A DNA stretch of 64,000 nucleotides from Cristatella mucedo (GCA_009760855.2 WPIO01000163.1:596001-660000); one strand, 5' to 3'. Positions 11,505 through 24,500 are shown, counted from the first letter of the stretch. The notes: a model not told the origin generated them from the sequence alone. Numbers and translations are program-made.

Positions 11505-11677
11505 GTGCTCGCCCGACGCCGTACGCGCACGTGCAGCACAACTTGCTGTACGTCCTCGCTGCGATCCCTTTCAACAACAGCGGCGACGAGGTGCTCATGA
11601 TTCAGGAGGCGCGGAAGAACTGCCTCGGCACGTGGTACGTGCCGAGCACCAAGCTCGAGCCCAAGGAAAAGATGGCG
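11505..11677 (+). CDS. NUDT18: NUDT18-like Nudix protein, exon with N-terminal half of the Nudix fold
   Basis: The frame reads through a beta-strand block (LLYVLAAIPF), then DEVLMIQEARKNCLGTWYVP and a LEPKEKMA end. This follows the order seen in NUDT18 family proteins (strand, EVLLIQEAK, GxWYLP, MEPGE). The exon ends at a strong donor (GCG|GTGAGC) in phase 0. The left edge is uncertain: I chose the acceptor GCCGCAG at 11498-11504, which would give a phase-1 start and need an upstream exon. An in-frame ATG at 11306 would give a long Arg/Ser/Pro leader that looks non-coding. The human family hydrolyses 8-oxo-dGDP and related diphosphates. Whether this one does is doubtful because of the altered box in the next exon. 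Confidence 0.8.
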
Positions 11678-14067
11678 GTGAGCGGGCGCCCGCGCGCGCG
11701 CTCAAGTGCTCTCGCCGCGCGCGCGCGGGCAGCCGGCGCATCGGGGAGCAGCTTGCGCTGCGGCTGCTCGAGCGAAGCCCGCACTACGCAGCGGAAGCGG
11801 CTCTGCTGCTTCGGCGGTCCAGTCGCCTGCCGGGAAGGAAGCGGCGAGCTCGCGCGCTGCAGAGCGACGGATGTGACGTCGAGGGCTGCGCGCGCGCCGC
11901 GCCGCGCAGCCGACTGCCGAGCTCCGCCGCACCGCCCGGACGAATTGAGCCGCGGCGCAGGGCGCTTCGGGCAATGCGAGCGTTGCCGCAAGCGTCCTGC
12001 GACGTGACTCGCGCAGCTGTGCGGTCCGCTGCAGCCCTCGTCGGCGCCCGCTCGTCGCGCTGAGCGCTGGCGCAGTGACTCATCAGATTCGAAAGCCATG
12101 TGCCCACCATCTTGCCGGCATCCGCGGTCGGACGTTGGGCGGGCGCTCGCTGTCGCCGCGCGCGAACCGCGCGCGGGCGTCGCTAAAGCCACCTCAGACG
12201 GGAGCTCGGCTGAGCGCCGGAAGAGGGAGCAGTTTGCGCAAGTGGAAGCGTTTGAGCGGAAACGTGAGCACTTCACTCCGGTCACAGTGAGCGATGCCCG
12301 AAGCCTATTAGCTACCGAAGTAGGGAGAGTGATCGATGTGTAGGTAAGAGGCCGAGTTTTATTTCTTGAACGCGAGAGATAGTTCCTGTGACCCGGCGGA
12401 GTCGAGCTGTTGCCGCTCGATTGCGCTAGGCTGCCTGACAAATCCGACTCGCCGCGGCCTGCCGACGGCCAGAGGCGAGGCTAAAGGACGCGCTCTCGCC
12501 GGATTATTGCAGCGCCCACGCGGCTCGGCGTAGCGTAGGCCGACGGGAAGGGGCAGGCTCGGACTCTACCGTGCCGCGCTAGGAGCAGCTAGAGCGCGCG
12601 CCCAGCGAAGGAAGCGTAGCTGCGTCGCTCTCTCGGAGCACACGACGGTCGCGACTCAGGTTTGACGCTGGCTGCATGCCGCTGGAGTTTTCGAGCGTGC
12701 AGAGAAGAAGCGACTCGTCGTGAATTACACGTGGCTTCAATCGAACTCGTGAAAAGCGTCGTAGTCAATGCGTGCAAGCGATGCTCCTATGTACAAAACA
12801 ATACAATACAAAACAATAATAAAACAATAATACAAACAACATAATATAAATAATAATAATATAAATAATAATAATAATAATAACAATAATTAATAATAAT
12901 AATAATATAAACAACAATACAAAAGACTCGGTGGCTCGTGAGACGCAGCGACGGTTCTCGCGCAGAGCAGAGCAGAGCGATTCTACCGCGGTCGCGGTTA
13001 CGAGTCCGCCGCCTAAAAAACTAGCGGAAACCAACCAGACGATGCGATGCAGAGCCGCGCGCGGCGACCACGCGCACGCTGCCGTGGAGCCGTGGAAGAA
13101 GAAAAGGTCGCGTCCTGTCGTTCGCCCGAGTTGAACGTTTGACTTCCACAGCTGTCATTCGAGTAGGGCGCGGTCGCTCGGCTAAAGCGGCGAGGTTGCG
13201 GCATTCGCGCCTGAGCCACGCGGCATGGTGACGTCACGGGCGGCTCCTTCAGTCGCCGAGCGCTGCTCGTTTGCTCACGCGGCCGTCGCACACCCATGCC
13301 TTCACCGCGCTAGCCCGACGGACGGCTGCTGGCCGCCGGCGAGCGCGAGAGCGAGGCTCCCGCGAAGCGAACAGCGCGCGGGGCACGCCACGGGAGGGGG
13401 CGGGGCGGGGGCGGCGGGGGCGGCGGACGATTCTTTAGAAATAGGTCGGCGCGGTATTTGTCCGGGGTCGACTGCCAACGAATAACTTGACCTGTGTCGC
13501 TGTCGCGTGTTTACCGGCGGCGCGAAGACCCGCGGACGTTTAGCATTTAGCATTTAGCCTAAATAAAATAGCATATTTATAATTGAATTTATAATTAAAA
13601 TATGTATACTTAAAATAGCATAATTAGCATTAAATAGCCTAAATCCGATCGGCAGGCTACGATTCAGGCCATTTTTCGCGAGCTGACGGACCGGCGATCA
13701 CGGCGCTGCTCGCGAGGGTCGAATCGACTTCGGCGAATCGCTGCTGTCTGCAAGCGACTGCTGATGCTGCGTGTGCCGCGCTGCCGCCGGACAAAGCGGA
13801 AGCGAAGCCGCCGCAGCAGCAGCGCCAGGCGACAGCAGCGGTTCGCCGGAAGCGGTCGTAATGCGGACGGACGGACGGCAAGCGGTGGGCAGGGAGCTAC
13901 GGTGCTCGCTCGCGCGAAGCGAGTTTGGCGCGAATCGGAAAGCGAGAAGATGACGGACGGCGAAAGCGAGAGACTCTGCGGCGGCGGCGGCGGCGGCGGC
14001 GAGAAAAGGCTTGCTCGCACGATCGCTCACTCTCTTGCCGGCGCGCGCGCTCCCGCTATCGCTGCAG
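11678..14067 (+). other. intron 1 of the NUDT18-like gene
   Basis: Begins GTGAGC and ends CTGCAG. Extremely CpG-rich except for an AT trinucleotide-rich patch at about 12785-12920 and an AT-rich TAGCATTTAGC patch at about 13535-13645. Long overlapping frames on both strands here are compositional and were not annotated. A (GGC)n run lies at about 13978-14000. Confidence 0.7.
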
Positions 14068-14529
14068 GACTTTCTGAGGAAGCAGACGGCGCTGATGACG
14101 GGCATGGAGTGCGAGCTGGTGTCGCTCGCGTCGCTCGAGTCGCAGGGCGGTCGCTGGCACCGGCTGTCGTTCCTGGTCAAGGTCACGGGCGGCAAGCTGA
14201 AGGTTCGCTCGGACGAGCACAGCCAGCTGGCGCAATGGGTGCCCGTGCGCAGCGTCCTCGACGGCAAGACTGGCTTCCGGCTCCGGTCGGACGACGTCGT
14301 GGCGCTGGTGAGCCGAGCGCTCGAAGTGTGGACGTCGGCGCACGTGCAGTCGCTCTGCGCCGTCGTGCCGACCGACTTCCCGCACGGCTGCCTCAACTGT
14401 CGGCTCGTGTTCGTCCGCCAGAAGGCCGACAAGGTGGCCGTCGTCGTGTCTCGCACCGGCTACCAGCTGCCCATCATCCGATTCCCGCCTCGCTCCGTCG
14501 GCATGGCCGTGATAGGCGACTTCTTTAAG
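14068..14529 (+). CDS. NUDT18: NUDT18-like Nudix protein, central exon with a degenerate Nudix box
   Basis: Bounded by an acceptor (ATCGCTGCAG) and a donor (AAG|GTGCGT), phase 0 at both ends, 154 codons. It opens with the second half of the Nudix box: the positions that should be R-E-U-x-E-E-x-G-U read K-Q-T-A-L-M-T-G-M, so the metal-binding and catalytic glutamates are absent while the spacing is kept without a gap. It continues with WHRLSFLVKVTGGKLK, a QWVPVRSVLD segment and LRSDDVVALVSRALEVW, which match the order of the NUDT18 Nudix fold and following helix. It then enters the C-terminal NUDT18-specific domain (CRLVFVRQ ... LPIIRFPP ... GMAVIGDFFK). Codons are strongly GC3-biased, as expected in this island. 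Most likely an expressed pseudoenzyme or a protein with changed chemistry. A recently dead gene is unlikely, since the frame is clean. Confidence 0.88.
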
Positions 14530-16238
14530 GTGCGTCGCCGCCGCCGCCGCCGCCACTGCCGCTGCCGGATTGGAGCGGATCTCGCTCGCCCCCGTCGATC
14601 GCCCCCGCACGGTGCATACAGTGGGGGCGCAATACATTAGCATACCGGCCCTAAGAGAACGCAAAATCCACTCTAACGTTTCGCGTTGACGCAGCGCTCG
14701 AGTGCCAGACCGAGGTTATCTGCCGCCCTGGTTGCTGCTGGTGACGGGCAGTCGCCGCCGCGCGAGAGGCGTCGCGTCGGCCTGCGGCGGCCTAGCGGTC
14801 GGGTCATTCACGAAAGTTCGGCTCAGCTCCGCTCGTTTACTATATTCCAACGTCGTCCCCGAGCCGACGCGCAGTAGGTCCGCAGCAACGTCGAACCGCC
14901 GCCGCCGCCGGCTGAGCATCAGAGTCTCACTCAGAAGGAACTCGAGAGAGTTCTGGGTGCTTCTGGGGAGGAGGAGGAGCAGCTCGCTGCGTCACTGCCG
15001 CTGCACATGCCGGGCCTGTCTGTCTGTGTGTGTCTGTCTGTGTCTGTCTGTCTGTGTGGGCGAGAGGCTCGCGCTCGAGAAAAGCGGCGCGTCGCTCGGC
15101 GACGTCTCCTCCTCTGTCTCAGCTGCACTCGGCCTCTCGAAGCGGGCAGCGGGCCGCCCGCAGGGAGCGACAGGTTCATTTCTAGTCGGCTTCTGGCGGC
15201 AGCCAGCTGCGTCGACGCTGAGGCTAGCGGCTGTCCGAGTAGCAGACGCACTGGGCGCGCGCGATCGGGAGCCGCCTGCATTCGAGAGCCGAGGACCGCC
15301 GGAGTAGCAGCGAGAGCTCTCGCGGGGGGGGGGCGGGCGAGGGAGAGAGAGAGAGAGAGACCGCAATCAGCTTCGCGCCGCACGCTGCCGCGCGCTCTCC
15401 AGCCCCGAGCGTCGGTGCAGCTGCCGCCGCTTCGCTGCAGCCACGCTCTCGCATTTGCCGCCAGACCGCTTGCATTTTTCCAAATCTTGCTACTCGCGCT
15501 AGTCATTTGGTTTACTTTAAAGCTCCGGCTAGCCTATCGTGACCTGTCTGACCTAGCTACTCCACTCGCGCCGCCCTCTCATTAGCCGCTCCTCGTACTC
15601 TGATCTCAGCTCGTGGATGCCTCTAAACGACGACGTATCTAGTTGCTGTGCACACCTGACACGCTACCTAGCAGCATGAGTAGCTCAGACGCACGTCTTC
15701 GCGCGCGCGCGCGCACGAAACGCACGCACAAAACGCAAGCTAGCAGGCGTGCGAGCGTGTGCACGCAGTAATGCAGACGCGAGTAGAATAAATCAGTTAA
15801 CAAATGAAGGCCTTAAAATAGGCAGCCGATTTACCTTTTTAATTAATCAGCTGATTTGTAAAAATTGACCCCGGTTTAGGAGGAAAGTCTGCAGTGCAAA
15901 CGCAGCTTTAGCCGCGCTCCGTTTGTCGTAGTTACGCCGCGGCGGTGGCACGGTCTGGCTCCGCACCGCCGTTTAACGTTCAGCGTCTTCTCCGGGGAAA
16001 GGACGCTCGACGGCGCTGCCGCCGCCGCGCGCCGGCGCGCCTTGCCGTTGGCGAGTGCAAAGCGAAGGAGGCAAGCGGCCAAACTCTTGCGCCCGTTCGC
16101 GATCGGCCGTACGCGATCGCCCGCATACGATCGCGCGCCCGCCCGCGGCTCAGCCGGCCGCCTGGCCAGAGCGCACGCTTCTCGCGAGAGCTGCCGGCTC
16201 TCAATCGATTGGTCCGGGCTTTTTCTCTCTGCGAGCAG
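14530..16238 (+). other. intron 2 of the NUDT18-like gene
   Basis: Starts GTGCGT and ends in a pyrimidine-rich tract with acceptor GCGAGCAG. Contains a TGTC/TGTG microsatellite (about 15015-15058), a short GA run (about 15340-15360) and alternating CG at about 15700-15715. No further exon recognised. Confidence 0.7.
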
Positions 16239-16532
16239 AAAGCGTTCGGCGAGGAGAGCGTCAAGTTCCGCTACTGCGGCCTGCTGGCGCTCGAGCACTC
16301 GCCGAGCACCGAGGCCTTCCGGCGCACGGACGGCCTGTGCACGACCATGGTCGTCAAGGTGGACTCGTCGTCCGAATACACTCTCGACTTTGAAAAGGAC
16401 AACGACTACAAGTGGCTCGTCGTCGACGACGACGAAGTGTCTCGCGAGCTGGCGGCCATCGTCGACGGCCGCATCGTCCTGCCGTCGTTCAAGCTCATCG
16501 CGAGCGCCAAGGAGTCCATGACGGCGAACTAG
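16239..16532 (+). CDS. NUDT18: NUDT18-like Nudix protein, last exon
   Basis: 97 codons plus stop, phase-0 start after a good acceptor. The segments KFRYCGLLALEHSP, DGLCTTMVVKV, YKWLVVDDDEVSRELA and GRIVLPSF line up in order with the C-terminal domain of vertebrate NUDT18 (the DGICLNVLVTV, FSWWKVMEEDL and VVPVN segments). That makes the family call firm even though the Nudix box is degenerate. The stop TAG is at 16530-16532. A possible poly(A) signal ATTAAA is at 16874-16879. Confidence 0.88.
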   Translation, partial: KAFGEESVKFRYCGLLALEHSPSTEAFRRTDGLCTTMVVKVDSSSEYTLDFEKDNDYKWLVVDDDEVSRELAAIVDGRIVLPSFKLIASAKESMTAN

Positions 16533-16900
16533 CGGCGCCGCCGCCGCTGCAGACGCCGCGCCGCCGCCTCGCCGCCACCGCCGCCAACCCGGTCGAACTC
16601 GGCAAGCTGAGGGCCTGCGGGTCGGCCGCCGGGTGCGCGCGCGCGCTCGCGCTTGGCCGGGCAGGGCCGGCCAGGGTCGCGCCGCTGCCGCCGCCACCAC
16701 CGCCACCGCCGCGCGTCGCGTCCGTCGACCGCGAGCGCTTCGCTCCCGTCGCCGGGAAGCGGCGCCGCTTCCCGGCTCGCGTTCGCCGACGCATCGGCGG
16801 CTCCGAGCGGCTGTCGCGGACGGAAGGCCAGCTGACCGGTGCGCGACAGCTTCTTTTATCGGCGGCGCCGTTCATTAAACGAGACGCCGCCGCGCGCCGG
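16533..16900 (+). other. probable 3' UTR of the NUDT18-like gene
   Basis: GC-rich, with CCG trinucleotide runs. The only poly(A)-like hexamer nearby is ATTAAA at 16874-16879. No cleavage evidence can be given from sequence alone. Confidence 0.4.
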
Positions 16901-18889
16901 CGGCGTCGAGCGTACGAGCGAGATAACGCCGGCCGCAGCCCTGGTCGGCGCACGTGCGTGTGCGAATAGCTGTCGCTGCTGAAGCTGTCGGCTCTCGAGC
17001 GCAGACTGACCCTCCGATAACGCGAAATACTGCGTGCAGCAGAGCGGCGGAAAACTAGAAACTAAGGGTTCGCTCGAAGCGAGCGTCGCGCCGCGAAGCT
17101 CGGCTCGCTCTCGCAGATGCATCGCCAATGCGCTGCAGAGGTGAGCACGCGCGACGCGAATGTCGGCACGATTTCATTGCAGCGCAAGCGTTCGCGCGCC
17201 GCCTCAATGCAGGTGCGTGCTAGGTGGGCGGTAAGCAGTCAGACTTGCTTACGTCAGCTCTCGCGGAGTCTCGGGGGGAGGGTCAGCGTCGAGAGAGTCG
17301 TTGCCGTGCCTCTCATGGGCGGCGAAAGCGGCGAAGCGGCGAAAGCTCTCGCTCACTCGTTCGCAGGTGCGCTCGCTCGGCGGCGGCGGCTCCGCTACCG
17401 CTCTCCTGCGTTTCTAGCGGAGCTGCTTCGTCAGCTTCAGCGTGCGCCGCGCGCTGACGGCTTCTGCTGCTCTCACTCGAAGGCTGAAGGTGAAGGCTGA
17501 AGGCGGGTGAATCGTTTCGCTCTGCGCTTTTAAGGCTTCGTAGATCACCAAGTCAGTGTGCGTGTATGCAGCTTAATCTTATCCTCCCACCGACTCTGAC
17601 GCCGCCGACTCTGGCCGACTCTTTCTTTCTGGCCGTCGTTCACTGCGCTACGTCAGCCTGCGTTCTTTCCTCGACCGACCTCCTGGCTCAGCTATGTGTC
17701 TCGTTGTGTCTCCTTTGCGGGGACTGCGAGAAAGCGGTATGCATATCGAGTTTTTTGTAGTTTGCCCATTAAATAGAAGAAAAACAAGTTATACATGCAA
17801 TCCCCATGATTTGATGACTCACAAATATCCGGAACACGGTTAAAGAAATCATTTTGAAGGGCATGTTTACACTGAAATAGTGACAATGAAAACTCGGAAT
17901 CAATATCAGTTTTTGCGAATACGACGCCGATGTGGCCGGTGGTTTTTGGCAAATTTTGTAAATAAAAGCTACTCGGCTCTGGACGGACGTCAAATCATCA
18001 CTTGAAATTAAAAAAGACAAAGTTTAAATAATGGCATGCCTCTCGAGGTCAACTTTCCGATGTATTTATGACAATTCCAAAGCATGAACCCAAACGCTAA
18101 ACCTAGGTTTCGGTCCGAAGGGATGGGCTCAGATTCGGAAAATGACTAGCCATGGCTAGTCAGGCTTTATTTAGTAGCCGCACATATGTTTACGTACATC
18201 GTGATACGCCCCCTCAGAGTCGGGCTAACCTGAAGAGACTAGCGCACGACAACAATACAATTGCTTGTGATTAATTTTATTTACTGCCTCTAGGCCCTTG
18301 GTAGCTAAGGAGTCCATTACCAGTGCACCTATTTAGTCACGGGACTGCGGCCATTGTGTTTTGGCCATGAGGTCACTCGGTTAGTCGGTCGTTCTCCAGC
18401 CGTGCCGTTGTACTTAATACTCGCATAAAACGAGCGTATCGTTCGCTGAGAATAAGTCTGCAAATTTTGATTCTCCATTATTCAAGGGAAATCCGAGATT
18501 TCAAATTCTCCTTAATGCCGTTTAGAGCCGTGATTTGTTTAGGCGAAAGCACCGCACTTAAGCGATTAATTCGTAGGTATACGATATGGAGCGCGTCGCT
18601 GTGGTGAACACGTTGTGTCATTGACATCTAAGGATCTTTCTTGTAAGTTTTACATAGTCCCAAAGATGTTTATTCATATATTTATTTGTATTTGTGCGAT
18701 TCGTAGCTCTGGATTGCTTAGCCTGTCTTCGTCACTACCAATGCCCTCCTGTTACTGTTGCATGCCTCCATCCGTTGTATCCTGTGAATGTTATAACTTC
18801 GATAATGATGAATTAATCAACTTGAAAGTAGGAATATACTTTTTTTTGGATTTAAGAATAGTGCCAGCATTCTCTCGAGCATATTGGAC
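16901..18889. other. end of CpG island, then AT-richer intergenic; nothing recognised
   Basis: GC-rich to about 17750, then a sharp change to AT-richer DNA. A minus-strand frame at 17769-18020 has a faint LINE-like flavour, but I could not place it in a family. Confidence 0.45.
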
Positions 18890-19245
18890 CTTGATAATAA
18901 TGATAATAATGCACTTGATAAAGCACTCTCAGAGAAATCAATCTCTTTCTAGGCGCTTTACATTTGCTGCAAAGGGAAACGCGATTGAATGGCGAGTAAT
19001 ATCGTGCTTGATAAACAACGTGAATAACATGATTAGAGGTGTCATGCACAGGGTCAGCATGCAAGTGTGGTTAGTGGTAGCATGCACATTATCAGCACGC
19101 ATAAGCACACGAAGGACGAATCACAGGGACCCACTAAATGCTGTCCTAAATAGGTGTGTTTTTAAGTTCTTTTTAAATGTGGTCAAGTCAGGAGATGTTC
19201 AGACGCAAGTCGGGAGTGACTTCAGCAAGCTAGAACGAGGCGCAG
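18890..19245 (-). mobile_element. L2-like LINE 3' end
   Basis: Starts on the left with the ATA/AAT tail complement, then GCACTTGATAAAGC, the hairpin complement (loop around 18930), TTTGCTGCAAAGGGAAACGCG, the conserved 3' UTR blocks and the AAATAGGTGTGTTTTTAAGTTCTTTTTAAATGTGGTCAAGTC coding end. 5'-truncated at about 19245. Confidence 0.9.
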
Positions 19246-21219
19246 ACATTGGGCGTCCAAGAAAGAAGAGGCGATTGCCTTCCTCTTACCCGCAGCCGAG
19301 GCTTCGATCGGTAGGCAAGCCGCGATCGCAGTTTCGTCGGCGCCGTGGCGGCAGCAGCAGCAGACCTTATTAGATAGGCTTAACTTGATTAAAACCCTGT
19401 TTGTACTCTAAGCCATTTCTCTCCGTTTCACGCATAAGTCTTGCAAATGTCACAGGTAGGCCAATAATGATCCGATCAACTTCAATTATGAGGTATACAC
19501 TCCTTTTTTATGCGCTTCAAAGTTATATGAAGATAAGCTGAGAAACTCTGGCTTTTTATCATCATGAAAACTATTTCTTTGCGAACATCATCTGTTTTCT
19601 TTTTGGAGTGCTGTCGTTCCCCATATGGCATTGGGTACCTTATAATTTCTATAGCTTGGCTAATTTTGATCCTATTGACTTGAAATTTTGATTATAGAAA
19701 GGGTTCACCGAATATCAATCTATCATAAGATGATATTAACTCAGGAGCTAATAATACTCTTCAATGCTGTCCTAATTAGGTTGATTTAGCATGTCAACAT
19801 TTGACTAGGTTGCCAGGTTGATAGTTAGGTATGTCGGTAAGTCGCGGGAAGACAGGATCGTGATCATAAAATTGACAGTTGTTATAATTCTATTGCCTTC
19901 TCCATCTCTCTAACGCCAGCGTGCAACTTAAGCAGCAGATACATCTACGCAACGGGCTTCAGCGAAACAAATACTGGAACATAGCAAATGTGGGTCAAGA
20001 TGACCTGCTATAAAATAGAGTTTGATTCATAACGAAAATCGTAATTCAGTTATAAACATGAAATACAGAAGCTGATAATTTCTAAGAATTGCATCCAGAT
20101 TGCAGCAATCGCACGCATAGCAATAAATGCACACACGCAGTGTAGGCGATGTATGCTGGTAAATAGCAGCCGATTTGTGATGGTGTTCCTCCAGGTGTTC
20201 CAGTAGTTAGCTTGATAGCATGTATTTCGATATATAAACCGAGGAACCTTTCGAACTGATTAGCTATAAATCATTTAGCTGTTCTTTCAGAATCGCATTT
20301 TAGTGCTTTAACTGGGAAAAATGTGTGGAGCCAGCTCTGCGATTGATCGAATCTCCCCATAGCGTCCAAAATCATTTTCGGGCATTATAGCATTTAAATG
20401 TGTATCAAATCTTTTCAAATATCGGGATTACTTATCTAGCTGGCAGAAAAAAGGCAAGTTTTGGTCCAGTTTATTTGGACTAGGTGATTACTTCCTTTGT
20501 AGGGATTTTCAATCATTAATTGCAATTACGAAGTTGTGAAATGTCAAGAAAAAGCTTACATGGCATGATCGTCATTTGGTTTATGCACATCGAAAGCTTA
20601 AGGCGTGCCGATGAATCCCGCAGGTTGAGCCTAGAATGTAAGGATGAGCCAGAATGAGTTTCTTTTTGCACTTCGTGAATAGCTGAGATGAAATGGAATC
20701 TTAAATCATTATATAATATTTCTATTGTTGAGAGCCCAGCATAAGAGAATGGCTTCCGAGAACTAAAAGAGCAGCGTGAAAGTTTAGTCAATTTCATTTT
20801 TTGTTTTGTTCAGTGGCTTCGATAAATAAACCTGCTTCGCATGGTCCTACGTCACCATTAGTCTGTACCTACAGGAGGGCTTATGTCGGACAAATAATAA
20901 AAATCCTTACTTCCTGCCGACACATTAGCAGCCGTACAGCTATCAAATCTACTCACCTTAAGCACTTGCTGCACTATTTAAAGCTCACTCTGGTAACGGC
21001 TAGATCCCGTGGCTGAGCATGAAGTGAAATATCTGTCTGCCTGCAGTTGGTTGCCAAGTTCCCGTGAACAAGGAGAGCACCCTTAGTGCCGACCCATCGG
21101 ATAGATGTCATTCAGACTGCGGGTCAGCTACTCGACCTCACGCATTTAATATTTCTCAAAGGGATCAGGATGTCAGGAATAGAATGAAGAGATTGGGGTC
21201 ATCAATCAAATCATTGTCG
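19246..21219. other. AT-rich intergenic, nothing recognised
   Basis: Only short frames (for example 20516-20797 minus, 20801-21016 plus) without motif or splice support. Confidence 0.45.
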
Positions 21220-21560
21220 GCGGCACCTTTCAAAAGACGTGCGTGCTAGAAATGGGATCTAAAGTTTTGACGACTTACAAATAAAAGAAAAGCATTTAGT
21301 ATAAATATTAAGCAAACCTTGTCTAACCCAAAAATTATTCCAAAGCACTATATCTACAAATAAAAAATGACGGATCTTGGCTTTATATATGACTTGCATT
21401 CCAAGTTTCTGAATCTTCTTTGGTCAAGATACATGTTTGCAGCTTGTTGCTGTGCATGTTTTAGACTTTTAAACAGCTTTGTTCCGACTGAAGCGCTGTG
21501 CCTTGTAAATTCTATATATTGCCTTTTCACGGATCAACGTATAACTTGTTTTAATACTTA
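21220..21560 (+). repeat. dispersed repeat, copy 2 of a diverged pair
   Basis: Shares GCTAGAAATGGGATCTAAAGTTTTGACG, CTTGTCTAACCC, GACTTTTAAACAGCTTTG and CTGTGCCTTGTAAATT with 9145-9480, in the same order and orientation. About a third of positions differ by eye. Confidence 0.6.
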
Positions 21561-24500
21561 TTGATTTCAGCTCTACTTTTGCACTACTGCAGGAGTTCAT
21601 TGCTGATTTCAGGTAGACATATTTGCAATACATGTTGTCAAACGTCCTTGCCCTGTATAATCTTCAATCGTGGAAATACATAGCCAAACCTACGCTAGAT
21701 ATGAAAGATGTGTTTCTTATGGTTTAGGTCCGTGTTAGAAACGGTTGTATGCATCATTGTTTAAAGCTTTCTTTTTATCTGGAAAACCGCAAATATTTGA
21801 TATCCATGTCTAGCCCATTTTACTTTTGAAACGTAACAGCTGGGTGGTAAATTTATTTTTTTGGTCCAGTCTTCTCAATATGTTCTCAACATTTACCCGT
21901 TCTGCTAACGCATAGTGCCCATGTATTTGAAAATCGCTAAAACCGTCCTAACTATTACCAAATTGGGAAACCACCGAAGTTGAGAAAAGATTGTGAGCAG
22001 ATCAGCATAGCAGCAGGCAGGCTTCAGTTCAGAAAAGCTGATGCCTCCGTTGCATTCAAGAAGAGTAATGCGAGGTGAAGCTCAGTATCTACGCAGATCT
22101 AGGTATCTACGATCTTTGACACTGCTGTCACTTTTTGATGAGGGTTCTATAAGCGGCTCCTACAGTTGCCAGCAGCGTACATAATGTGCCCCCCACGGGC
22201 TACTTTAGAAGAAGGTGACGTGATACAGGTCAAGTGCCCGACGCCAAACTGCTGCAATACCGAGTGCGGCGATTTTAGGCAGGCCGCTAAACTCCTAATT
22301 CAGTGCGAACACTGGCTATAGCAGCGTAAAACAGTACAGAATTGTATGATGTTATTATCAAATTCAATTTCAGTCAAACTAGAAGCCGAGTGACTCCGAC
22401 TAAAACACAGCAGCACATTCTTGTTAATATAATCTAGCGTCATGTTATCTGTCTATACCTAGAATGCTGCTGCCGATATCTGGTCGGTTCGCCAGAAGCA
22501 AAGTGTCAAACAATGTTTCAAGATTTTGAAAGCCCGACAGCCGGCTTTGCGAGCGCCAGCTTCCCTGCAGCCATTGTTCTCGCCGTGCTGGACGTGACAG
22601 TCTTTGAGGTAACCTGCCGGTGTACATCATCAGCACACTTTGAGGTTGCAGCACGTACGGTGGGCTTAGGCATAATCGTCACGTGATTAGCATGAGGCAA
22701 CAAAGTCGCTGACTTACTGACCCGCAGCCATAAATCTTTTGAGCCAAGCAGCCTGCAGGCTTGAGTCAATGTGCGGGCGGTCTCTCGTTAAGTGCCTTGT
22801 CACGTCTGGCATCCAGACCGTCGCCATACTGTCTAGGCGGCGACCGCAGAATAGGCCCTCTTTTCTTACAAATGCTCCGGTGTCTCTGCAGTAGCGGCGG
22901 CAGCGAGATCAATAGCGGGCTCGTTAGGTCCGCACTTCCAAAGTAGTTTCTAGACGTCTTGCACAGTTAAGGAACCTGATTCATCCTTCAGTGCTATCGA
23001 CGTTGGGCAAAGAAACTGGCAGCTCATTTAATGATGCCAGTAAAAACCAACTAAAGAGTCGTTATCAACACACCCCATTCTCCATTTGGCATGGAGATCA
23101 CCTGTTTCGCTGCAGACGCAGCTGCAGACGCAGCGCTTAAAAGTCGGTATTGGTCAGTTCACGGACACTTGAAGGCCACTGCTGCAGCTATTTTCTTCCG
23201 AATTCACCAATTGCTCGCATAAACCTCTGAGGCGAACACGATCTGCACCTTGAGCTGACCCTCGGGTGAAAATTCGTGCCATTCCTTATTCTTTCAGTGA
23301 AGGTAGTTATTTCTCTTCGTAGTACTGTTACTCTTGATGTCCGATTGAAAAATGTATTGATTAAAGTCACACTACATAATTTGTTACACCCTTAGCTGCA
23401 ATCCTCACTACGCTAAATAAACTCGCATACATAATTAGTACTGTATATGTCTTTTCATATATGTGCATAAAATGAATACTCACAAAAGCCAAAAGCGATG
23501 TGCACAAATACAAATATACGCTCATTTTGATTTCTATAGAGACGTTTAAATGTTGCAGCCTCTGCTGTTGCATAAATGAATAAACAGTATTCCGCTTAGG
23601 AGTAAAATTGTAGGGCTTTAATAAGAAATCTGTGGTGCAGAATAAAGTCGTTTGGCTGAAATTACCGTCAGCCAGTAACTATCATTTTAGTCTTGATAGC
23701 TTGGAGGTCAAGCGTACTAGCAAGACTACAATTGACAGAAAGTATGGCGGCAATTAAGAATGATCAGTGTTGAAAATTATGCACGTACACAACCGGGCTA
23801 TGCTGATTGACTTATGAAAACTAAGTTCCAGGGCTAAGTATTAAAGTATTTTGTCAACACTACTAGATTCTATACCTTATTGTACAACTTATGTTTACGT
23901 GGATAGGAGACTTAGTGGAGCAGAATTATTCTGGTGACAACAAGTTTGCCAATAACTTAATGCCCTTTTACAAGAGAACTTAATGTGTTCGCTGTTCGGC
24001 TCCGGGCCGGTTCTGAAAGCCAATTACTCAGTCCTAATGTTTCACTGAATATTGCATGCAATACAGCGTATAATTTATGTGTAGTGGAAAATTACGTGGC
24101 AGCCACACAGAATTTCTACGTGCATAGCAAAAAATCCCTTTACACTTGCTTATAAATAATGCTTAAGCGATCCACAGCCCTAAAATAAATGTGTATTTTA
24201 AAAAGAAAACATATTCATTGAATCTGGAGAGCGTTGTGTTCTCTATCTTCTTTAAGAATCTAGACAAACAGTGATGCTGTCGGTATGCATTTAGACCACG
24301 TTGACTGCATTTTAAAACCAAGTGCGTACAGTATTACTCTATTTCTAAGATAGGTCTATGTACAGTGAAGCGCCGGCATGCTGATTATCTAATCGACCAT
24401 TAAGAGATGTTATTGGCGATGGTTTCAATTAATGAATGCCATAAAAAAAATGATGCTCCGTAGTCTGTAGTCTATCGATCTTGCGACTAGTGGGCGACAA

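Noticed and set aside
11602-12441. Minus-strand ORF of 279 codons overlapping the NUDT18-like exon
   Set aside because: Shadow of GC3-biased coding and CpG-rich intron. The plus strand has clear family similarity and splice sites.
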